From a virus: DNA of 37,873 nucleotides. Below are positions 1-7,236 of the stretch, piece after piece. Under the pieces are notes generated by a model. The model worked only from the letters and a program-made list of their open reading frames with translations. It had not been told where the DNA came from and ran no database searches. A program made the translations under genes and the position numbers. The DNA lies in IMG/VR virus record IMGVR_UViG_3300025009_000254, positions 1 through 37,873 of that record; one strand, written 5' to 3'. Each line of letters begins with the position of its first letter. Within the stretch, counting starts at the first letter, position 1.

Positions 1-142
1 AAGGCTTCTATCACAGCGGCCACAGCATTGAGCCCGGCCTTGCCAAATGCTTTCCCCCCCTCTTCGCCCAGCACAAGCGCCGACCCGAAAGCCTCGGCCA
101 TTTGCATAGCACCGTCCATGGCAGTCTCGGCAAGCTCGATCT
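1..142. repeat. Terminal overlap, left copy (same as 37732-37873)
   Basis: Bases 1-142 equal 37732-37873 except position 56 (C) against 37787 (A). The repeat lies inside the tape-measure coding frame, so the simplest reading is a circular or circularly permuted genome of 37,731 bp whose assembly ends overlap. A functional direct terminal repeat is less likely. The mismatch changes a Trp codon (TGG, right copy) to Gly (GGG, left copy). Confidence 0.9.
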
Positions 143-1631
143 GCCGCTTTCGCTGTTCGGTTATTTCGTCGTTTATCTGCCGGATAAGCTCAAGCCTGCC
201 CTCTTCCTCTTCGATGGCAAACCCTACCGCTGTACTGTACGCGGTTATCCTAGGTACAAGATTCTCTGATGACCCATCTATCTGCCGCGCCGATATAGCC
301 CACTCGCGCGCAAGCGATACGATGTTCTCATACAGTTTATTGCTGGTGGTTATAAGCCCGTTTGAATCGGCAATCAGTTTTTCAGCTTCGGTAAATGCGG
401 CATTGGATAGGGTCTGGTAATCAAGGAACGTGCCGCGTGCTTCGGCCATGCGTTGCTCTGCTATTTCAGTATCCTTGAGCGTAGCCAGCGCCTTGTCATA
501 CATGGCTTGAGCCGCCGCGTTGCGCTTGTTCCTTGCTTCGGTCGCCGCCGCTGACCGTTCGTTGGATTCAGCAAGTAGCCGTTCATCTTCGGCTCTTTGG
601 GCTACGACCCTGGCAACTTCCTTTTCCATTTCAATCTTGGTTTGCAGTGCGTCACGCAGTGCGATTGCTTCTTTTTGGGCCATCTCTAAAGACGCACGCT
701 CACGCACTGATTTGGCCTTGCCTATAAGCTCTTGCCGTGCGGCTATTGATTCGGTGATCCTGTTCAGTTCTTTGATGTTCTGATCTTCAGATCCTTTGCT
801 CAGCATTTCATCAAGGGCGCCGTTGTACATGTCGAGCGCGGCAGTGGCAACCGGCAATAGCTTGTTCCCTATCTCGGCAAGGAACATTTTGGTATTGTCC
901 ATCGCCGTTGAGAACTTGCCCTCTGCAGTTTCTGATACTTTCTGCATCATGCCATTGTAAAGCCCGCCCTCGCTGGTTAGGCTTACAAGGGCTTTTTCAA
1001 CGTCTGCAAATCCAATCTTCCCGGCTGATACCATCTTGAAAACTTCCGCCCCGGTCTTGCCGGTCTGCTTCTCAAGCTCGCCCATGATCGGGACGCCAGC
1101 CTCAATAAAGCGGTTAAGTTGCTCCATGGAAGCGACACCCTTTGAGCGAAGCTGGCCGAATGCGAGTGTCAGCCTGTCGAGCTTTTCAGGATTGCCAAGC
1201 GCAACGTCACCAAGCATCCGGAGCTTTTCGGTTATCTCATCCACGGGAACGCCGACAGATAAAAGCTGTTTGCCAGCGGCGGTTATGTTTTCAAGCTCAA
1301 GCGGCGTTTTGGCCGCAAGCCTGTTCATGTCATCAAAAAGTTTATTACCTATCGCCATACTGCCAGTCAGTACGGAAAACTCCATCTTGACGCGCTCTTG
1401 TGCGGCGGCAAGTTTGATTGATGTTGAAACAAGGGTAGCGGTGGAGTTGATTAGTTTCTGAGCGGCGGATACAGCCAGCCCGTAACCAGTGGTATATCCG
1501 GCAATGGACTTTGCAAGCCCTACGCCGGTTTGTGTGTTTGTTTTGTTTACTTTGTCAAGTGCGGATAGCTTGGCTATTGCGGAGTCTGTTTCTGCCTTAA
1601 CTACAATCTTGATCTCGTCTATAGTCGCCAC
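1..1631 (-). CDS. Tape measure protein, N-terminal and central part (gene continues at 37731)
   Basis: Sets tail length and is ejected with the DNA in siphoviruses. The start is GTG at 1631, preceded by GGAGG seven bases upstream, just after the stop of the chaperone extension. The frame stays open to base 1 and is in phase with the segment ending at 37389, giving about 657 residues in the circular genome. The first 250 residues resemble the conserved tape-measure N-terminal domain (phrases such as AAKTPLELENITAAGKQLLS and VPIMGELEKQTGKTGAEVF). Residues about 290-460 are rich in Ala, Glu, Lys and Arg and look coiled-coil. For this family the length is short to average and predicts a tail near 100 nm (inference at about 0.15 nm per residue). 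Confidence 0.93.
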   Translation of the reverse strand, partial: MATIDEIKIVVKAETDSAIAKLSALDKVNKTNTQTGVGLAKSIAGYTTGYGLAVSAAQKLINSTATLVSTSIKLAAAQERVKMEFSVLTGSMAIGNKLFDDMNRLAAKTPLELENITAAGKQLLSVGVPVDEITEKLRMLGDVALGNPEKLDRLTLAFGQLRSKGVASMEQLNRFIEAGVPIMGELEKQTGKTGAEVFKMVSAGKIGFADVEKALVSLTSEGGLYNGMMQKVSETAEGKFSTAMDNTKMFLAEIGNKLLPVATAALDMYNGALDEMLSKGSEDQNIKELNRITESIAARQELIGKAKSVRERASLEMAQKEAIALRDALQTKIEMEKEVARVVAQRAEDERLLAESNERSAAATEARNKRNAAAQAMYDKALATLKDTEIAEQRMAEARGTFLDYQTLSNAAFTEAEKLIADSNGLITTSNKLYENIVSLAREWAISARQIDGSSENLVPRITAYSTAVGFAIEEEEGRLELIRQINDEITEQRKRQIELAETAMDGAMQMAEAFGSALVLGEEGGKAFGKAGLNAVAAVIEA

Positions 1632-1633
1632 GC

Positions 1634-1960
1634 TTAACCTCCGCTATTCTTCGGCCTGTCAATGGCACGATCCAAAAAACTGAACAGGTCTATGCTTTCG
1701 ATATGCACGGCCAGCTGCTCTGCCCACCCGCCATTATACGCGTATTTGCCGAAAGTTGCCAGCCGGTCATAGATCATGTACAACTCAAAATACTCATCGT
1801 CACGGCCAAAGTTCTCAAGGTGCCACTCCTCCGCATCGTCAACGCCAAGCCCGTTGGTAACTAATATAGGATGGCTTGTGATCCCGGGTATTTCTTCAAT
1901 TATTCCTTCTGGCCTGTTTTCTGGCCATCCTTTTCTGGCTGAATAAAATCCGGCAATAAT
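1634..1960 (-). CDS. Tail assembly chaperone, -1 frameshift extension (GT-type)
   Basis: This 108-codon frame has no good start of its own. It is entered from the upstream chaperone gene (1900-2319) by a -1 slip on the nine-A run at 1960-1968, which contains the canonical heptamer A-AAA-AAA in the right phase. The extension begins IIAGFYSARKGWPENRPEGI and ends DRPKNSGG, with its stop TAA two bases before the tape-measure GTG. The fusion would be about 228 residues. Tail chaperone pairs made by frameshifting just upstream of the tape measure are a hallmark of siphoviruses, so position, slip site and open frame agree. A homopolymer sequencing error is the main alternative. Confidence 0.82.
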   Translation of the reverse strand: MIAGFYSARKGWPENRPEGIIEEIPGITSHPILVTNGLGVDDAEEWHLENFGRDDEYFELYMIYDRLATFGKYAYNGGWAEQLAVHIESIDLFSFLDRAIDRPKNSGG

Positions 1961-2319
1961 TTTTTTTTAGTCTCTTCGGAAAGAGTAAGGTTCAGGAATA
2001 TTTGCACCCACATGGATACCAGAATTCCGTCAAGCTCACCAGCGCCGATCTTCAGGTCCAGCAGCTTGTCTATGGTATCAACCTTTTGATCGTCAGAATC
2101 GTACAGCCGGTCTATCCTGGTCACTGCAAGCCTGACCAGTTCGGCTACGTCTGTCCTTGCAAAGTCTACCGATGGCCGCTTGCTTTTTTCTTTCCAGATT
2201 ATATGCGAGTTGATAATGGCTTTTTCCTCGACTGACAAAGGCCGGTGCCAGTAGTCAAATGAATTATCCCCGGTCCCGAATGTTTCTTTTGTCTCGGACT
2301 TTACAAGCTGTACTTTCAT
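1900..2319 (-). CDS. Tail assembly chaperone (G-type)
   Basis: A 139-residue protein between the tail tube gene and the tape measure, the standard place of the G-type chaperone that binds the tape measure during tail assembly. It is acidic and helical in its second half (LDLKIGAGELDGILVSMWV) and ends with a hydrophilic tail. The reading frame crosses a nine-A slippery run at codons 118-120, from which a minority of ribosomes would enter the -1 extension. The start ATG at 2319 follows AAGGGGAGAAA. The terminator before it suggests that its level is kept below that of the tube protein. The sequence itself is not recognisable; the assignment rests on order and frameshift. Confidence 0.82.
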   Translation of the reverse strand: MKVQLVKSETKETFGTGDNSFDYWHRPLSVEEKAIINSHIIWKEKSKRPSVDFARTDVAELVRLAVTRIDRLYDSDDQKVDTIDKLLDLKIGAGELDGILVSMWVQIFLNLTLSEETKKKLLPDFIQPEKDGQKTGQKE

Positions 2320-2332
2320 TTTCTCCCCTTGT

Positions 2333-2359
2333 AAAAATACAGGCGGGTTTTACCCCGCC
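2333..2359 (-). terminator. Intrinsic terminator after the tail tube gene
   Basis: Downstream of the tube stop codon the minus strand reads GGCGGG, a six-base loop and CCCGCC, followed by TGTATTTTT. The six-bp G+C stem plus U-tract is a typical rho-independent terminator. It probably reduces transcription from the abundant tube gene into chaperone and tape measure. Confidence 0.8.
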
Positions 2360-2364
2360 CGTTG

Positions 2365-2853
2365 CTATGCGGTCGTGCAGACCTGGATTTTCGAGATCGG
2401 CAAAACGGACATATTGAAAGTCGCCTTGCTCTTCACCCCGACATTGACCTTGAAGGATTCGACGTACCCCTTGAAAGAATGCTTGCGCTTGTTGACCGTA
2501 TCGGTTGCGTTGAACACGTAGACCGTATTGGTTGAAGCCACAACCCCTTCGTGGAATATCGCACCGACCAAAGTTTTCTGCGTGGTGTCCCCTGGATCGT
2601 AATTGCCAGATATTGCTATCGGGTCAAGTGTGATTCGTCCGGGCACGTTCTTGTCTATGGTGTCCTCAAAGCTGGACACGTCATTCATCTGCTTCGTTCC
2701 GCCCAGGTCTATGGTGTCGCACCCGCCGATAGTCGTACAGGTTCCGGCAGTAAACCGTATGGCGTCGGCGTCGGTTGAACAGGCCGTGCAGGTTGCCCCA
2801 GTGTGCAGCTTTACCAGCCAGTTATATCCGAGCGACCTTGTAGTTGCGCTCAT
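2365..2853 (-). CDS. Major tail tube protein
   Basis: A 162-residue protein with the size, position and character of siphovirus tail tube subunits: a beta-rich chain with conserved-looking phrases such as DVSSFEDTIDKNVPGR and ISGNYDPGDTTQKTLV, and a C-terminal stretch near KVNVGVKSKATFNMSVLPIS. It precedes the chaperones and tape measure. Unusual is a cysteine-rich loop near residues 22-45 (TCTACST, then GTCTTIGGCD), plus a Cys close to the C-terminus. The stop is TAG and is followed directly by a terminator hairpin, as expected for a highly expressed gene. Confidence 0.85.
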   Translation of the reverse strand: MSATTRSLGYNWLVKLHTGATCTACSTDADAIRFTAGTCTTIGGCDTIDLGGTKQMNDVSSFEDTIDKNVPGRITLDPIAISGNYDPGDTTQKTLVGAIFHEGVVASTNTVYVFNATDTVNKRKHSFKGYVESFKVNVGVKSKATFNMSVLPISKIQVCTTA

Positions 2854-2856
2854 ATA

Positions 2857-3498
2857 TCATACCCCCATTCGCGCTAGATCCAGCGCGCATTGTTTGTAGC
2901 CATTCGAGAAGGCAACGGCAAGCCGCGCCTCGTCCTCTTTGCCCTCGAACTCCTGAACGCGGTTCTGAGCCGCCCCCAGCAGCTTCTTAGAAGCCTCGAC
3001 TATTGGATCGCGCTCATGGCAATAGACCCATCTTTGGTTGAATATCGCAGACCCGTGCGAGATATCAACCGTTATGCCAGATCCGCGAAGCATCCCGATC
3101 CAGTAAAAAAATGATTGCCTGAACTGATTATACTCCGTATCGGTCGCAAGATCAATTCCGTAAAGTACGACCTCATATTTTTCGCATTTATCAAATTGAT
3201 CTGCTAATATCCATGCCATCATATAATCAAAAGAAAACTGAAAAACCGGACCATAGCAATTAACTAAGCCATCAATGGGCAATGGTTCACATTTGATTAA
3301 ATCGTCCTTGCGCCCATCGGTCATTACTGGGCACCCATAACCGTTTAAACGCATGGCATCATATTCTTTGTGGACCTCGAACACTCGATCGACCCTTGGC
3401 AGGATCTTGGCTACGCTTGCCGTTGTCCATATCTCGCCATCGAAGTTGTCCGATTGCCTGGTTGTGGTTCCATTTCCTACCAGTGCGATTCTTTTCAT
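2857..3498 (-). CDS. Rossmann-like phage protein of tail operons, function unknown
   Basis: The ATG at 3498 overlaps the previous stop (ATGA); a longer upstream frame exists but is not needed. The 213-residue protein begins KRIALVGNG, a beta strand plus glycine-rich loop like a nucleotide-binding Rossmann start. It continues with the pattern EIWTTASV, PRVDRVFEVHK, SFDYMMAWILA, VVLYGIDLATDTEY, IGMLRGSGITVDI. I recall this arrangement from a family of phage proteins of unknown enzymology, often compared with glycosyl- or nucleotide-sugar enzymes. The C-terminal 50 residues are a helical extension. Codon use is A+T-richer than its neighbours and the gene interrupts the tail genes, so it looks like a cargo gene. 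Modification of a virion component is only inference. Confidence 0.7.
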   Translation of the reverse strand: MKRIALVGNGTTTRQSDNFDGEIWTTASVAKILPRVDRVFEVHKEYDAMRLNGYGCPVMTDGRKDDLIKCEPLPIDGLVNCYGPVFQFSFDYMMAWILADQFDKCEKYEVVLYGIDLATDTEYNQFRQSFFYWIGMLRGSGITVDISHGSAIFNQRWVYCHERDPIVEASKKLLGAAQNRVQEFEGKEDEARLAVAFSNGYKQCALDLARMGV

Positions 3499-3680
3499 TC
3501 GATTATTTCCGTATCTTTCATTATCCGGCTTTTGATCGCTTCGGCTATTTCTCTGGCTATAGGCTCGTAATTTTTCCCAGCAAGCCTGAGCTTTATCGCC
3601 TGCCACAACGTAATCCCGGTATTAATTTTAACTACAACGTGTACTTTTCCCACAATTTCATGTCTTTCAAACATTGCCAT
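3495..3680 (-). CDS. Small conserved-looking protein in neck/tail cluster
   Basis: The start ATG at 3680 is chosen because AAGGAGG lies six bases upstream; a longer open frame exists. The product is 61 residues, with a beta-rich N-terminal half (VGKVHVVVKINTGITLWQAI) and a helical basic end (REIAEAIKSRIMKD). It is coupled to the Rossmann-like gene by ATGA overlap and follows the tail terminator gene. Function unknown. Confidence 0.7.
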   Translation of the reverse strand: MAMFERHEIVGKVHVVVKINTGITLWQAIKLRLAGKNYEPIAREIAEAIKSRIMKDTEIIE

Positions 3681-3690
3681 GATAACCTCC

Positions 3691-4086
3691 TTATGCCCTC
3701 GTATAATCGACCATTGCGTCGAACTGGAATTGCCAAGCATTCCCGGTTAGTTCTATATCACGTACACCATTGCAGACTATCCGCGTCACGCTTACCCCAT
3801 CGCTCCATGGGGCAAGGTGGTTCAATATCTTCCTGGCAGCAAGTGCAATTGATTTTCCTGCTTTGGTTGCACAGACAAAGTCGTATTGGATTCGAGCGGT
3901 GCCGGTGTCGAGATTGTCGAATCCCTCCTCCTCTGTTGAGTCGGATATCACGTTGTAAAATCCGTAAGGCTCGACCGCTCCATCCGGCGCGCTATAAGGG
4001 TAAAGCCCCCCGGTCAGCGTTGCCAGCCATGCGGTGCTGGCTCGGAGCTTTACGTCAAGGGCTTGTTCGATTGACGCGCTCGCCAT
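3691..4086 (-). CDS. Tail terminator/completion protein (DUF3168-like)
   Basis: A 131-residue protein in the tail terminator position, directly after the HK97 gp10-like gene and one gene before the tube region. Its layout matches DUF3168/gp17-like tail completion proteins: N-terminal helix with IEQALDVKLRAS, a middle PYGFYNVISDSTEEEGFDN segment, then RIQYDFVCATKAGKSIALAARKI and a C-terminal strand WQFQFDAMVDYTRA. It starts inside the preceding stop (TAATG). These proteins cap the finished tail tube and join it to the head connector. The family call is from memory of the pattern. Confidence 0.75.
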   Translation of the reverse strand: MASASIEQALDVKLRASTAWLATLTGGLYPYSAPDGAVEPYGFYNVISDSTEEEGFDNLDTGTARIQYDFVCATKAGKSIALAARKILNHLAPWSDGVSVTRIVCNGVRDIELTGNAWQFQFDAMVDYTRA

Positions 4087-4532
4087 TACTTGGCCCCCTG
4101 CGGATTTGGATTGTACGCTTCCTTAATCGCCGTTTTGATTACACTTTTACGCCTAGCCTCGCGCGCGCCCTTGCTGTAGTCAATGGCTGGCCGGAGATAC
4201 GGCTGGCGTGGATAGTTTGGCATATCCTTCCGTCCGTACTCTACCGGGCCAGCGTACTCAAGGTTCGATCCGACATAGCCCGAATCGTCACCTGGCTTCC
4301 TGAGTCTCGCTGATATCGGGGCTGGTTCGTCTCCGCCCTGGTTGAATCCGCCGGTGTCATCGTTAGTCGCCCACATGATTGAGTTCTTAAGCTGGCCCTT
4401 GTCAACAGGTACAAGCTCTTTGGCAAATCCGGTCAGAATCACGCATTCACCTTTTACAAGTTTTCCCACCGTTTTCGGCGTGATTATCTTTGAGTAGTCG
4501 ATATGGCTCGGGTCTATGGTAACGCCGATCAT
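4086..4532 (-). CDS. HK97 gp10-like tail/neck protein
   Basis: A 148-residue protein with the typical gp10-like features: LVPVDKGQLKNSIMW near residues 40-55 (the usual P-V-x-T/K-G-x-L-x-x-S motif), a central NLEYAGPVEYGRKDMPNYPRQP, and YLRPAIDYSKGAREA leading into a basic helical tail. This family acts at the head-tail interface. Its ATG overlaps the stop of the frame-corrected DUF2158 gene upstream (ATGA), which supports the original frame of that gene. Confidence 0.85.
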   Translation of the reverse strand: MIGVTIDPSHIDYSKIITPKTVGKLVKGECVILTGFAKELVPVDKGQLKNSIMWATNDDTGGFNQGGDEPAPISARLRKPGDDSGYVGSNLEYAGPVEYGRKDMPNYPRQPYLRPAIDYSKGAREARRKSVIKTAIKEAYNPNPQGAK

Positions 4533-4688
4533 TTACCAATCGACTTTACAAGAGCATTTATTGGAAACTCTTCTATCCAATATTTGTCGTATCCCCCAAA
4601 CCATGAACACTTTACAATATCGCCAGACTCCTATAACAGTCATCCATGGGCCGCCACTTTTCAGTTTGACAACTTCTCCTATGCTCAT
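4529..4688 (-). pseudogene. DUF2158-like small protein, frameshifted
   Basis: From ATG 4688 the frame reads MSIGEVVKLKSGGPWMTVIG, the classic start of DUF2158/YodC-like proteins. As written it then runs out of frame to a TAA at 4533. Shifting by one base near 4625 restores the expected remainder: GDIVKCSWFGGYDKYWIEEF, then PINALVKSIGK. It ends in TGA at 4529, overlapping the next ATG. The corrected product is about 53 residues, normal for the family. The local sequence GTCTGGC looks like GTCTCTGGC that lost a CT pair. Real mutation, assembly error or recoding cannot be told apart here. Confidence 0.72.
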
Positions 4689-4699
4689 ACATTTCTCCT

Positions 4700-5038
4700 T
4701 TACAGTAATGCTTCTGGGGTTTCCTTGACATATACCTCTTGATGATGCCCCGGCAACTCCGGGAACGTCTTCGGCGGCATGACGATCTCGAACGTGCGTG
4801 AATTCCATTTGATCTTGTGCGTGCTCAGCACGGCCACGCTGGACGGCAGGCAGAAAAACCCGTCCGCCCGCGCCTCGACTGCCCCGCCCACCCTCGCACG
4901 GTCGCCGCTTGTTTCGGTAAACGAACCCTTGAATGGCGAGCCGGTTATAGCTGACCATGCGTTGTCATAGGGCCAGATTACCGCAGCGGTGTAATCATAA
5001 ACAGCTATCGACTGCGTGAATAATCGCTCAATACCCAT
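4700..5038 (-). CDS. Head-tail adaptor/stopper-like protein
   Basis: The start at 5038 has GAGG six bases upstream and overlaps the previous stop by 11 bases. The 112-residue product has the make-up of small phage head-closure proteins: N-terminal FTQSIAVYDYTAAVI, a middle SFTETSGDRARVGGAVEARADGFF segment and C-terminal WNSRTFEIVMPPKTFPELPG. Its place between the gp6-like connector and the gp10-like gene fits a stopper (SPP1 gp16-type role). The family is inferred mainly from context. Confidence 0.6.
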   Translation of the reverse strand: MGIERLFTQSIAVYDYTAAVIWPYDNAWSAITGSPFKGSFTETSGDRARVGGAVEARADGFFCLPSSVAVLSTHKIKWNSRTFEIVMPPKTFPELPGHHQEVYVKETPEALL

Positions 5039-5708
5039 CGGGCACCTCGCCAATCATCGTACCGCCCTCGGCGCTTGTCGGGCCTATCGGAAAGTACGTC
5101 CGGTTTTCATTGATATGCCACTGTATCGTTCCGCGTCCAAGCCGGTGCATCTTCCATGGCTTCAGTGATGCAAGCAGTTCGTCCGGATAGCCGCCTGCAC
5201 TGATCTTGCGGGTTTCGGAATAGTTGCCCAGGCTCATCGAAGTTATCCCGGAACTGCTGGAGTTGGCAAGCTGGTAACCGATCATCCTGGACGCAATCAA
5301 TTCGATCGGCTTTGGGAAGCTTGCAAGATCCACCCGGACATTGTAGCCATCGGTCGATTGTAGCTCGTCCACTACCGGCTCTGTTACAGTCAGATAGGTA
5401 TCGGCAACGGCGGACACGGTATACAGGCCATCGTTGAGCCTTGACCCGCTAACCATGATTGACCCGCCAATCGGATAGGCCATCGCAGTAAACCCGCCCG
5501 CGTCTAGCCGTATGGTGTATGTAGTCTCGGTTACGTCAAAGTATATCTCGTCGGAGATTATGTCATAATCCTTGACCCGGAAATAGTTGTTACACTCGGC
5601 GATTATGTCAGCGTAGACTATCGGGATCAAAAGGGATATAAGCGCGTCCCTGGTTGCGTCCGTATCGGTGATCCGGAGGAAGGCTTTAACATTCGCAAGG
5701 CTTACCAT
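5028..5708 (-). CDS. Head-tail connector, gp6-like
   Basis: The start ATG at 5708 follows GGAGGAAACC, which decides it over the longer frame to 5759. The 226-residue protein begins VSLANVKAFLRITDTDATRD, matching the N-terminus of gp6/gp15-like connectors (xxLxxVKxxLRIxxxxxDxxI), then LISLLIPIVYADIIAECNNYF. It carries a beta-rich insertion (residues about 60-135). The C-terminal helix and SMSLGNYSETRKISAGGYPD are also typical. It sits beneath the portal in the neck. Confidence 0.8.
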   Translation of the reverse strand: MVSLANVKAFLRITDTDATRDALISLLIPIVYADIIAECNNYFRVKDYDIISDEIYFDVTETTYTIRLDAGGFTAMAYPIGGSIMVSGSRLNDGLYTVSAVADTYLTVTEPVVDELQSTDGYNVRVDLASFPKPIELIASRMIGYQLANSSSSGITSMSLGNYSETRKISAGGYPDELLASLKPWKMHRLGRGTIQWHINENRTYFPIGPTSAEGGTMIGEVPDGY

Positions 5709-5771
5709 GGTTTCCTCCAAAAAAGCGGGCAGAGCAGGGGAAGGAGGAGCAAACCCCACCCCGCCCGCTGG

Positions 5772-6302
5772 TTATTCCTCATACCAGAAAAGGGTATAGT
5801 ATCCTGCCGTCGCGGTTACGGCTCCGATGTTGGTGAATGTGATGGAGTACATAGTGTCAGGTTTCAGCACCCGCTCTTCACCACCAGCGCTGTCACCGCC
5901 TACCCGGTTTGACTCCCCGCCACTGCCTACCGCGTCCTGGTAAATCGTTCCCTCATTGCCAGCCGTTGATAGTGTGGCCCCGGTGAAAACCTTGACCTCT
6001 GATTTGTTCGGCGCGTTGCGGTTGAGATTTTGCGGAGTGGCAGCGGTGCCGCCTGTCATGACCGCACTTTGGGTCATGGATATTGCCAGTGCGTTGGCTG
6101 TAGAGCTTAGCTTGGCTGGCCTGAAATGGATTATCTTTCCGGCGGGCATGGCAGGGGTCTTGAATGAAATGTGTTCAACCCCGGCGGCCGCTATGCTGCC
6201 TGTTACGCCAATCAGTACGTACGCTTTTTTTTCGTGGATGTACGAATGGTCGCTGTTGATCGTGGTAAGGAAGCCTGTCCAGAAGTCACGGATGAACGAC
6301 AT
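5772..6302 (-). CDS. Virion-associated beta-rich protein, function unknown
   Basis: A 176-residue protein in the block between capsid and connectors. It reads as a beta-sandwich: SFKTPAMPAGKIIHFRPAKL, TPQNLNRNAPNKSEVKVFTG, and VLKPDTMYSITFTNIGAVTA followed by a C-terminal LFWYEE. I recognise the overall pattern from small structural proteins of other phages, but no role is established. Surface decoration or fibre attachment is an inference from position. It overlaps the preceding gene by 17 bases. Confidence 0.72.
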   Translation of the reverse strand: MSFIRDFWTGFLTTINSDHSYIHEKKAYVLIGVTGSIAAAGVEHISFKTPAMPAGKIIHFRPAKLSSTANALAISMTQSAVMTGGTAATPQNLNRNAPNKSEVKVFTGATLSTAGNEGTIYQDAVGSGGESNRVGGDSAGGEERVLKPDTMYSITFTNIGAVTATAGYYTLFWYEE

Positions 6303-6522
6303 TGCGCGGCCTCCCTTTTTTCTTTGGCTCTTCCTGGTTTTCGGGTTGCACCGGAATTGTAATTGCTGGATCGGGCTTTATGTCTCCGGTGTACTCGTAC
6401 CGCTTTTTGAGCTGCGCTATCTCTGCTTTGTCGTTGGTGGAATAAACCCCATTGACAAAGCGGATATAGCGGCTCTTTTCAGGTATGTACACAAGGCCAT
6501 TGCCCTTGAAAAGAACCGCCAT
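6286..6522 (-). CDS. Small protein of the capsid region
   Basis: A 78-residue hydrophilic protein with an ordered-looking first half (SRYIRFVNGVYSTNDKAEIA, QLKKRYEYTG) and a charged, proline-rich tail (EEPKKKGRPRN) resembling an AT-hook. It lies between two virion-surface genes. Short proteins of this type often occur in this position as head components, but the function is unknown. Confidence 0.7.
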   Translation of the reverse strand: MAVLFKGNGLVYIPEKSRYIRFVNGVYSTNDKAEIAQLKKRYEYTGDIKPDPAITIPVQPENQEEPKKKGRPRNVVHP

Positions 6523-6524
6523 GG

Positions 6525-7226
6525 TCAGCCTCTCACCGCTATGGTGATAAGTTCATGCACGGTCAAGGTTCCGGCGGCAGCAGACCCGGCACGGAAACCG
6601 ATTGAAGGTGTCAGCACTTCGGTGGTTACGCTTGTGCCGAAACTTGCCACGATCGACCCGTCAAACCTTGCGGTCAAAGTGTAGCCATCCCATGCAAACT
6701 CATACCAATGGGCAGATGTGTCAAGGGTAAAAGCGGCGGCTGTGTTAAGCTCGGCGTTGGCCGTGTAGGTCTTGAAATAACCTGCGGTCACTGCGTCCAG
6801 CTTGGAGAAAAACGCTCCGCCTGCGGCTACCGCAAGAGCATGGGCAGAGCTTGCGGCTGTCAGTGTTGTATCAACGCCACAAAGCCCTACGATCAGGTCT
6901 TTCTGTGTGGCCTCGGACGCTGTAAGCTTGGCGCCGAAATACAAAGGCTTGCCAGCCTCGAGCTTGAACCGGCTACCCAGTTTCTGGATGTTGTCTCCGT
7001 CGTACTCTGTACCGCCGGTGGTTATGAGCATCCTGGCATCAGGCAGAACGGATGCGGTAATGGGTGAAGTGCCGGTAGCGGTGACCGTCCAGTCTGCGGC
7101 CCGGTAGGTGTCAAGAATGTCTTTATCTACCGAACCCCATGCGTCAAGCCAGCGCCATGGGTAGCGTGAATCCACAAGGGCGACCGCGTTCTCTGATCCC
7201 CCTATTTTAGAAAGGTTGATAGACAT
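6525..7226 (-). CDS. Lectin-like (concanavalin jelly-roll) virion protein
   Basis: A 233-residue protein. The central and C-terminal parts read as a jelly roll: SRFKLEAGKPLYFGAKLTAS, DLIVGLCGVDTTLTAASSAH, HWYEFAWDGYTLTARFDGSI and GFRAGSAAAGTLTVHELITI. The phrase YEFAWDG..LTARFDGSIVAS is a typical edge of concanavalin-like domains. Located just downstream of the capsid and a second decoration candidate, it is probably displayed on the head and may bind glycans, which is inference. Confidence 0.68.
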   Translation of the reverse strand: MSINLSKIGGSENAVALVDSRYPWRWLDAWGSVDKDILDTYRAADWTVTATGTSPITASVLPDARMLITTGGTEYDGDNIQKLGSRFKLEAGKPLYFGAKLTASEATQKDLIVGLCGVDTTLTAASSAHALAVAAGGAFFSKLDAVTAGYFKTYTANAELNTAAAFTLDTSAHWYEFAWDGYTLTARFDGSIVASFGTSVTTEVLTPSIGFRAGSAAAGTLTVHELITIAVRG

Positions 7227-7236
7227 TGCGTGCTCC

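Noticed and set aside
1-142. Functional direct terminal repeat
   Set aside because: It lies inside an essential coding frame and the two copies differ. Assembly overlap of a circular or permuted genome is simpler, though reads would be needed to exclude a DTR.
28-1461. Plus-strand ORFs rich in Ser
   Set aside because: Antisense shadows of the tape-measure gene, which is open throughout on the minus strand.
3396-4313. Long plus-strand ORF of 305 codons
   Set aside because: It lies antisense to four well-supported minus-strand genes, has Arg/Leu/Pro/Ser-rich shadow composition and no ribosome site.
4533-4958. 141-codon minus-strand ORF as one gene
   Set aside because: Its first 90 codons are a shadow of the adaptor gene 4700-5038; only the last part belongs to the broken DUF2158 gene.
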